Source: Onthophagus taurus
Lineage: Eukaryota; Arthropoda; Insecta; Coleoptera; Scarabaeidae
NCBI RefSeq assembly: GCF_036711975.1
Contig: NC_091976.1
Coordinates: 34,286,001-34,350,000, forward strand
Direction of reading: 5' to 3'
DNA: 64,000 bases
Position 1 is the stretch's first letter. Each line of letters begins with the position of its first letter. Positions 57,279 through 64,000 of the stretch are shown here, piece by piece. A program made the position numbers and the translations under genes. The notes beneath the pieces are model-generated. The model made no database searches and was not told where the DNA came from. It saw nothing but the letters and a program-made list of their open reading frames with translations.

Positions 57279-60200
57279 ATGCATAAAAATAAGAAATTAC
57301 GCCAAGAAATTTGTCCACATGCCGAAAAATGTTACAGAAGAAATCCCCATCACTTTAAAGAATATGATCATCCTCATTGTAAGTAAAATCCAACATATTT
57401 ATTTAATTTATTGATAACTTATTAATTAGTTTTATTTTAGTGAACGATTTCTTACAACAAGGCGATGATTTTAAATTACCAAGTGATTTTTCTCAAAGTA
57501 GACAAGTTGTTGTGGAACAATTAAATGTTTTAAAATCATTACGAGGTAATATCAATAATGGAAAATCAAATACAGCAAATATTAATGATGTTAGTAAACA
57601 AGGATCAAGCACAAGTGTTCCTAATACTACTGAAGGAACGAAAAAATCAAAGAAAACGACTACATTTGTCGCTGGAAATTATTTGGGGCACCAAAAATAC
57701 ACAATGGCCGCTAAAATGGAAAATAACAAGCCTTATAACTTATTTTTTACAACAATACCTGAATCATATGATACATTAGATCAAAAAAATTCTGTTACAT
57801 TTGCAGGTGACAATTTATTTTGATGGTTTTTTTAATCCCCATTTAATAATTTTTGTAGATTTATTATGCCCAAGTTTAGGTGAACTAAAATGTTCGCTAC
57901 AATTAAATTTTATCATAGATATATCATGGTTAATTGAACAATATCAAGTACATAACGTAAAGTAAGTTATTTACACAGATAAAGGTTTTCTTTAACACTT
58001 TTTATTTAAATTTAGCACAAAACCTTTAACGATTATATACGGAGATGACTTTCCTGGTATGTCCAATTACATCAATAAATTTTTACCTAACGTTAAATAT
58101 CATATGATGAAAATGAAGGATCCATTTGGAATTCATCATTCGTAAAATATTTTATTAATTAAAATAGAATTAATGGCTTATTTATTTTTTTTTAGAAAAA
58201 TTGGTGTTTATGTTTACACGGATAATTCTATAAGAGTTGTTGTATCGACAGCTAATTTATATTATGAAGATTGGAATCATTATAATCAAGGGTAATATTA
58301 AAAAGAAACGAGGAATTACAAAAAAAAAATTAATATGTTTAGGTTATGGGTGAGTCCGATATGTCCTCAATTACCTGAAGGAACCCCTGAACACGAAGGT
58401 GGAGGCCCAACTGGTTTCAAAACAAGTTTATTAACATATTTACAAACTTACAACCTACCCATTCTTAAAGATTTCTTGGAATACATTTCAAAAGCTGATT
58501 TTTCAAGTGTGAAGTATGCAATAATTATTTTGAAAAATTCAGGAATCATCATGTGGCTTAAAAATCGACGATTTTTTTTTTTTAATCAATTTGAAATGAC
58601 CCACACGTTAAAAATAAAAAGAAAGTGCGGAAAAGCGTAGAATAACCGAAAAATCACATTAAAGTTTCGATGTGACGTCACAAGCAATGTTAACCATGCT
58701 TTTCCTATTAAACCGGTCAACATCTAATCTACAAATTGTTTATTTTATAGCCACGAACAAAATGAATCTGATAAACTCAAAAGTAAAGTTGTTTTCACTA
58801 AACTACTGTCGGTGCAAAAAGTCAAGGCCCCTCACTTTAGAGATCGATATCTTCGTAACTACTTGATGAAAAAAAAATCGACAAAGTTGGTTGTAATCAC
58901 TGAACATTTGTACGTAACATATGTTAATTTGAAAATTTTCGGATCCGCGGTTTTCTTTTTATCGCGAGTTAAATGAAAAAAGTACCCGATTTTTTACGGT
59001 ATCGGCAACTTTATCAACTTTGCGATTTTTTCTCTCGAAAACTATCATATTAAAATATTTCAATTTTGAACAGGTGGTAGTCTGATATGTTTTTAATAAG
59101 GGGCATATTTTATTTTTACGATATTCCATATAATTTCGCAAAAAATCGCAATTTAGTTGGACGCTGTTATGTCGAAAACGGCTGGGTGAATTTCAACGCG
59201 GCTTTAACTAAAATGTGCCAAATAATTGCGTTTGTCAGATAATGTTATCAGTTTTTCAAAGTTATGTTTCTCTAATTTTTTTAGAGCGATTTAAGCGAAT
59301 TATAAATTAAAAAGTAACAGAAATAAGCCATGCGGGGAGAGGAGGGTTTCGTCCAAGCGGAAAATATGGTCCTGGTGTGTGTTCCAGAGACAAGACGGCG
59401 CCTTATTTCTTTATGTAGGTAAGATAAAGGCGCGACGTACTGTCTGGAACGTACCATCTTTCCGATTTGACGGAACCCCCCTCTCCTTGCAGAGCTTATT
59501 TCTGTTTCTTTTTAATTTATGATTCGCTTAAATCGCGGGCCTTGACTTTTTGCACGATTAGTAAGTAGATGAGATAACAATGTATACAAGTGTCTCATGT
59601 AACTGGTTCGTTGCGTGAGAATTTGAGAGAACCTACAATAAATAGGTATATAGTTAATTTTTTTTCTATAATACCTGTCAATTTGTTGTAAAGTTTTTAA
59701 ACAGGGAGTTTTGTTTTATCATGTTTTGAAGTAAATATGTCACATTGACGTTTGAGCTTTCGTTATTCAAAAAGAAAAGGTGCGGTAAAAGTGTTGTGGG
59801 GTGTTTATTTGCCATTTATTTACCTAGAAAAGGTATTTTATTCTATTAATTACTTTGTAGCACGTTTTTACAACAAATATGTACTTCGTTAAAATCGTAT
59901 TTATCTAAAAATTTATTAGTATTTTAACCTCAACTATTTAGTTACTGAAAATGTTACTAAAAATCAGGAAAACAACATAAATTTTATAAGGGTCCTAGAT
60001 AATACCAACAGAAACTCTAAATAATTTACATTGACAAGTATTATAGAAAAAAAAACGAACTATAGGAATGTTTATGGATAAATTGTAGAGAATTAAATTC
60101 TTTTTCGGGTAGGCTAATAAAATATGGGGCGGTACATTTAAAATTTTCGACTTTCTTGCGGTTGAATATGGAGAAACGGTAATTCAATTTTTGACCACTC

Positions 60201-63200
60201 TGCATGAGATACTCTGATACAATAAATGACAATCTATTTGACAGCAGCTGAAGAGTAATCGTACCAATTCAGATCTTTGGGGTATTAAAGAGCATGGTGA
60301 AATTTGCCAAAAAAAACTTAAAATCAAAATAACTTGAAAACGAAAGACGCTAGGTATCAATAATTTTGATGAAAGTCAACATATTTTTTCACGTACAATT
60401 AAAAGGTGTAATAAAAACTATAGCGTTCCATTTAAAATAACGAAGTTATAGTCTACTTCCGGTAGACCGGAAGTGGCAGCCATCTTGAAAATATTTTAGA
60501 TTGAAAGTTCCGATTGAACAACCCATGCTACCAAAATTTCAAAACTGTACGAATAGTGGAACCTAAAAAAGTTCTAACCAGTTACGTGAGACACCCTGTA
60601 TTTTCCGATGCATAACGACTGACTACGTGTTATTAGATAGATTGTGTATCAATAGACTCTGCGTTAATACTAGAACTAACACTAGACTGAAAACGAGAAA
60701 CATTCGAATTTAGCCCCACGACTCTCAAGACGGATAAACCCGCATGATTCTAGTTCTAGATTTAGTGTTAGTTCTAGTTTTGCTAGTTCTGGGTCTAGTG
60801 TTTGTTCTAGTTTAGTGTAAAACTAGAACTAACACTAGACCTAGAACCAGAACCATTCGGGTTTAACCCATGCCCAACCCGACATTTGAGAAATTCTCAA
60901 AGTGGAATTTCTACACAAAATTCTGAAATAAATCAGTAAATCAGGTGGATCCGAATGTAACGTTTAAAAAGAGGGGTAAGCCATCAGGTCAGGTATAGAT
61001 TTTAGGTTATCTTTAGTTTATAGATGTTAAACAACGACATTTTAGTCATTGTGCATCGAAAACCGAAGAAACAACCGTATTTCACCCGAAAATATGCGTT
61101 TTAACCAAATATGCTGCGAAAATATATACCGATTGGTAACTTTAATTTTAGGAGATACACCCAACACGGACGTATGTATAAGTATACGTGTGTGTGTATA
61201 TTCGGTGTCGTTAAGTGGGGGATAAACAAGCGTAGGGGTAATGCACAAATTGAATCGTTCATAGATTGTTGAGAGGCGAAGTTGGTCGCATCGCTTTGCA
61301 GTTAACCCTAGCAAAAAAGAACTAAGATGTTGTTTACTGTAGCGGAAAAGGTACAGATTATAAAATGGTTTTATGGTGGCAATTCTGTAGCCCAAATAAT
61401 TAATTTGTTTCCTGTGGCCTATGAAAACAGATCAATTCCTAGTCGCGGAACAATTTCAAATATTATTAAAAACTTTGAGCGACATGGATGTGTGTCTCCA
61501 CAGAAACACAAATTACGAAGGGGTAAAAGAGATGAGTTACGTGATACGATGATATGTGCTGATGTTGAACGCAATAAAAATCAGTCAAGCAGACAAGTTG
61601 CGGAGACGTTTGCTGTCAGCCATGTTGCCGTCCTAAAAACATTAAAGAAACACGGGTACAGGTCGTACAAGGTACAAAAAAGTCAGGACGATAATATTAC
61701 AAGGGCGGAATTTTGCTTTACTATGATGGAAATGGCCAACGGAAATGTTGATTTTATAAAAAACATTTTATTTACCGATGAATCTACATTTCCTTTGCAT
61801 GGTCGGCATAATCCCAGCGTTGCTCGATATTGGAGTCGTGACAATGAACACAAAGTTTATGCGGCTCGTACACAATATCCCCAAAAATTAAATGTTTGGG
61901 CTGGCTTAGTAGGTGACCATATTATCGGTCCTTTTTTCATAGAAGGAAATTTAAATGGTCATAAGTATTTAAACATTTTGCAAAATGACGTAATTGGAAG
62001 TATCTGGTTCCAACAAGATGGTTGCCCGGCACACAACAGCCGGCAAGTTAAAGAGTATCTTAACGCACAATTTCCAAATCGTGTAATATCTATTTGTGGA
62101 ACGTTAACTTGGCTGCCTAGATCACCAGATTTAGCCACCAATGATTTTTTTCTATGGGGATATTTAAAATCGAAAATTTATGGTTTTGATGAAGAAAGGA
62201 CAACCAATCTGGATGACTTACAAACAAAAATTCGCAATTGTATACAGGATATTAGTCCCGATATACTAGCGAATGTAAGGCGAACTTTTTACGCTAGATT
62301 GGGCTATTGTTTAGCACAGAATGGTGGTTTATTTGAACACCTAATATAAAAAATATTTTATTTTTATAGTTTTTTGTTTTATTTGTTGTTTTACAAAGTT
62401 TATTTCAGTTACTTACGAATTGTTTTTATTTTTAGAATTAAGAATTTGCTTTGTCTTATTTGAATTTCATTTATTATATTAGTTATTATTTTTATAATAT
62501 TTCTTATCATTGAACGATGTCAAACGACTGACTGCTCTCCGATCCACTACTCTTGCGATTTCCCTCCCACAACCATACTCCGCGCGCATATGCACACACA
62601 CAAGTATACTTATACGTACGTCCGTGTTGGGTGTATCTCCTAAAATTAAAGTTATCAATCGGTATACTTATATTTTCGCACAAAAGTGATACTTTTTTTT
62701 TATTAGTAACGACTTAAGTGCATTTGAGTGTATTCCCATCGATTAAAAAAAAATTGTCGAATTTAAACGACATGATGATTCTTGAATTATACCATTATTT
62801 TTTATTCATCACGATTTTATCGATTATCTTTAGTGTATTTTTTGTGGCATCAACCCCAGGAAAACACTACCCGAAAAACTCTGGATGCCACCTTTATCGA
62901 ACCTTAGATCTTCTTTCTCGTCATTGCAAATTAGATTTTGATCCAAATTCTTGGCAAGTTAACATTCAAGCGTCAAGCATCGGTACATTAGGAAAAGCTC
63001 CCGGAGATTGGTTACGTAGCGTGTTATTGAGAAGTTTAGCTTGTAGACAAAAATATTCACCAACAACTAACCCTACAGTTGATATTAACATCATTTATCC
63101 AACGGTAGAAAATGTTATGAAAAGTTACTTTGGCCCTCAAGGTGGCGGATGTTTACCATATTCTAAAAAAGTTCATGAAAAACAATTATGGTTACAAAGT

Positions 63201-63626
63201 TATTTACGGTAAAATATATTTTAAATTAAAAGTTAATATTAATTTAGTAATTTTTTGAATTTTTGGTTATGATTAAATGTGTCAAATAATATTTTTAAAT
63301 TATTTTTAATTTTTAGTAAATGGTCTGCAGATTCATTATCAAGAACGAGAGCGATGCCACATATTAAAACTTATTGCAGGATTTCACCGTGTAAATCAAA
63401 ATTGGCTTGGTTTTTATTAACTAGTGCTAATATTTCGAAAGCTGCTTGGGGTGGGGGTATTCAAAGAGATGGGGGTATTTACGTTAGATCTTATGAAGCT
63501 GGGGTTATGTTTTTCCCGAGCTTTTTTAACCAAGAACATTTTGAAATTGGAAAAGATACATTTCCTTTTATGTATGATACAACTCTTAAAAATTATGGTT
63601 CCGATGATTACCCGTGGTGTAATTAG
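57279..63626 (+). CDS. TDP1: Tyrosyl-DNA phosphodiesterase 1, paralogue B with PBZ finger
   Basis: Eight exons: 57279-57378, 57441-57806, 57859-57961, 58016-58141, 58196-58291, 58343-58513, 62834-63208, 63317-63626; 548 residues. Exon 1 encodes a PBZ zinc finger, C12-x5-C18-x6-H25-x5-H31 (EICPHAEKCYRRNP, HHFKEYDHPH), followed by a serine/threonine/lysine-rich linker (residues 55-130). The catalytic half keeps both HKN motifs: IHHSKIGVYVYTDNS with VSTANLY, and MPHIKTYCRISPCKSKLAW with TSANISKAAWG. GLWVSP and GPTGFKTSLL are shared with paralogue A and exon boundaries correspond one to one. Intron 6 is 4320 bases and packed with mobile elements; the same intron in paralogue A is 57 bases. AATAAA at about 63671. 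Confidence 0.95.
58805..59570. mobile_element. MITE with GTGCAAAAAGTCAAGGCCC ends
   Basis: The tips TCGGTGCAAAAAGTCAAGG and its complement (GGCCTTGACTTTTTGCACGA) face each other about 760 bases apart. An inner pair (GATTTAAGCGAATTATAAAT and complement; AACAGAAATAAGC and complement) makes a second hairpin at 59285-59540. No frame. Confidence 0.6.
59571..60600. other. AT-rich insert with a foldback-type right end
   Basis: No gene. The final 190 bases contain ACTTCCGGTAGACCGGAAGT (about 60453) and end in GAGACACCCTGTA, matching the ends of the DUF4817 foldback family; a left partner end was not identified. Confidence 0.4.
61115..62680 (+). mobile_element. mariner-type (DUF4817-DDE_3) element, intact-looking
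   Basis: The inverted ends are about 90 bases long: TGCGAAAATATA..., then CCGATTG and GGAGATACACCCAACACGGA, with TATAAGTATAC inside; complement at 62589-62680. Between them lies one uninterrupted transposase frame. It sits within X copy 3. Confidence 0.85.
61327..62349 (+). CDS. DUF4817/DDE_3 transposase
   Basis: A single frame of 340 residues; ATG 61327. Residues 3-58 form the DUF4817 helix-turn-helix (AEKVQIIKWFYGGNSVAQII), then a second HTH (QVAETFAVSHVAVLKTLKKH). The DDE_3 catalytic core has FTDESTFPLHG, FQQDGCPAHNSRQVKEYL and WLPRSPDLATNDFFLWGYLK, which provide three acidic residues in IS630/Tc1/mariner spacing. The tail ends LAQNGGLFEHLI. There is no interruption, so it could be functional. 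The foldback elements at 33705 and 41376 carry only the equivalent N-terminal domain. Confidence 0.92.
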   Translation: MLFTVAEKVQIIKWFYGGNSVAQIINLFPVAYENRSIPSRGTISNIIKNFERHGCVSPQKHKLRRGKRDELRDTMICADVERNKNQSSRQVAETFAVSHVAVLKTLKKHGYRSYKVQKSQDDNITRAEFCFTMMEMANGNVDFIKNILFTDESTFPLHGRHNPSVARYWSRDNEHKVYAARTQYPQKLNVWAGLVGDHIIGPFFIEGNLNGHKYLNILQNDVIGSIWFQQDGCPAHNSRQVKEYLNAQFPNRVISICGTLTWLPRSPDLATNDFFLWGYLKSKIYGFDEERTTNLDDLQTKIRNCIQDISPDILANVRRTFYARLGYCLAQNGGLFEHLI

Positions 63627-64000
63627 CTTATTTTAAAAATAATGTTTTAAGTTTATTATTATTCTAAATCCAATAAAACAAACAAAAAAATATTGTTTTT
63701 TTTTAATTTAATTTTTTTTTTAATAAATAAAGCGTCATTGACCTCTGTGGTGAAGGTTTTTTCAGGGTTAATCAACAAAATACACCAGGGAGAAACATGA
63801 ACAAGCCCAAATAATGTTCAGGTTTTCAGAGAGAGAGTATCACGTGCGTTTTCAGGCGTCGTTCGATCGACGCAGGCGTCGTTGTTGGACGTCGTCGACG
63901 TCGTGATCAGTAAGCTCGCGACGTCGTCGGGGGCAGACATCCACGTAAACTGAGGTGTGATCAAAATCTCGTAAAACGTGAAAGAATTATGTCCGTGACC
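63627..64000. other. Unassigned right edge
   Basis: TDP1-B polyadenylation region, then from about 63850 a CG-rich stretch of repeated CGTCG/GACGTC trinucleotide-like motifs (GTCGTTCGATCGACGC, GACGTCGTCGACGTCGTG), unlike the AT-rich surroundings. It could be the start of another repeat or a promoter; no gene can be supported. Confidence 0.4.

Larger units (their letters stand above)
58530..62791. mobile_element. 'X' inverted-repeat element, copy 3, in TDP1-B intron 6
   Basis: The left tip (AAATTCAGGAATCATCATGTG, then GCTTAAAAATCGACG) and right tip (complement of 62755-62791) are inverted. The block order of copy 1 is kept, GTGACGTCACAAGCAATGTTAA, GATGCATAACGACTGACTA, CTAGAACTAACACTAG and GGTTATCTTTAGTTTATAG, but it is split by insertions at about 58805-60600 and a mariner-type element at about 61115-62680. 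Confidence 0.65.

Noticed and set aside
1-64000. tRNA, rRNA or bacterial-type operons
   Set aside because: I looked for tRNA-like cloverleaves, rRNA blocks and Shine-Dalgarno-led gene strings and saw none; the window is eukaryotic.

Overview
The window is nuclear DNA of an insect, probably a beetle (weakly supported). It is AT-rich, has spliced genes with many 50-60 bp GT-AG introns and AATAAA signals, and several proteins match Drosophila genes closely (Dnz1, Tsp5D, CNIH4-like cornichon, HPF1 with a PBZ finger). No bacterial or organellar gene organisation is present. Exon coordinates come from reading splice sites and frames by eye; total coding lengths were checked to be multiples of three.

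Layout. 1-302: 5' end of an ecdysteroid-kinase-like gene (minus). 911-2662: a compact plus-strand cluster, CEBPZOS-like then UQCC3-like (stop and start overlap as TAATG) then TBCC (13 nt further). 2435-6546: a tandem duplication of the TBCC 3' end plus a 62-codon orphan gene; each copy later took a different transposon. 6580-12300: LINE debris, paired MITEs and tandem repeats. 12771-16351: an unrecognised helical-repeat-like gene and a CNIH4-type cornichon, both minus. 16984-21121: Dnz1 DHHC palmitoyltransferase with a second, splice-compatible set of terminal exons 3 kb downstream; the gap holds a terminal-inverted-repeat element interrupted by a Penelope-like element with a hammerhead ribozyme motif. 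21375-31969: transportin-3 (minus), whose 7.6 kb intron holds a LINE, an intact-looking piggyBac, and an eight-unit satellite grown from the LINE RNase H region. 32327-39717: eIF2B epsilon (plus), with a 5.1 kb intron holding an RTE-like LINE and two foldback elements. 40247-43362: a pogo/Tigger remnant carrying another foldback copy. 45720-46973: Tsp5D-type tetraspanin. 47118-50432: MITE and palindromic repeat debris. 50716-55000: HPF1 (minus), with a hAT element in its first intron. 55238-63626: two tandem TDP1 paralogues (plus), the second with an N-terminal PBZ finger and a 4.3 kb transposon-filled intron that includes an intact-looking mariner-type element. 63627-64000: unassigned.

How the genes fit together. 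Three head-to-head pairs have short shared upstream regions: CNIH4/Dnz1 (about 630 bp), TNPO3/eIF2B5 (about 360 bp) and HPF1/TDP1-A (about 240 bp). HPF1 and TDP1 both belong to PARP-linked DNA break repair, and HPF1 and TDP1-B carry PBZ poly(ADP-ribose) fingers with identical zinc-ligand spacing. CEBPZOS and UQCC3 are both small, one-membrane-segment mitochondrial proteins, which fits translation from one message. Host coding exons look intact except for one disruption at the 5' end of the CEBPZOS-like frame; almost all size growth is transposon insertion into introns and spacers.
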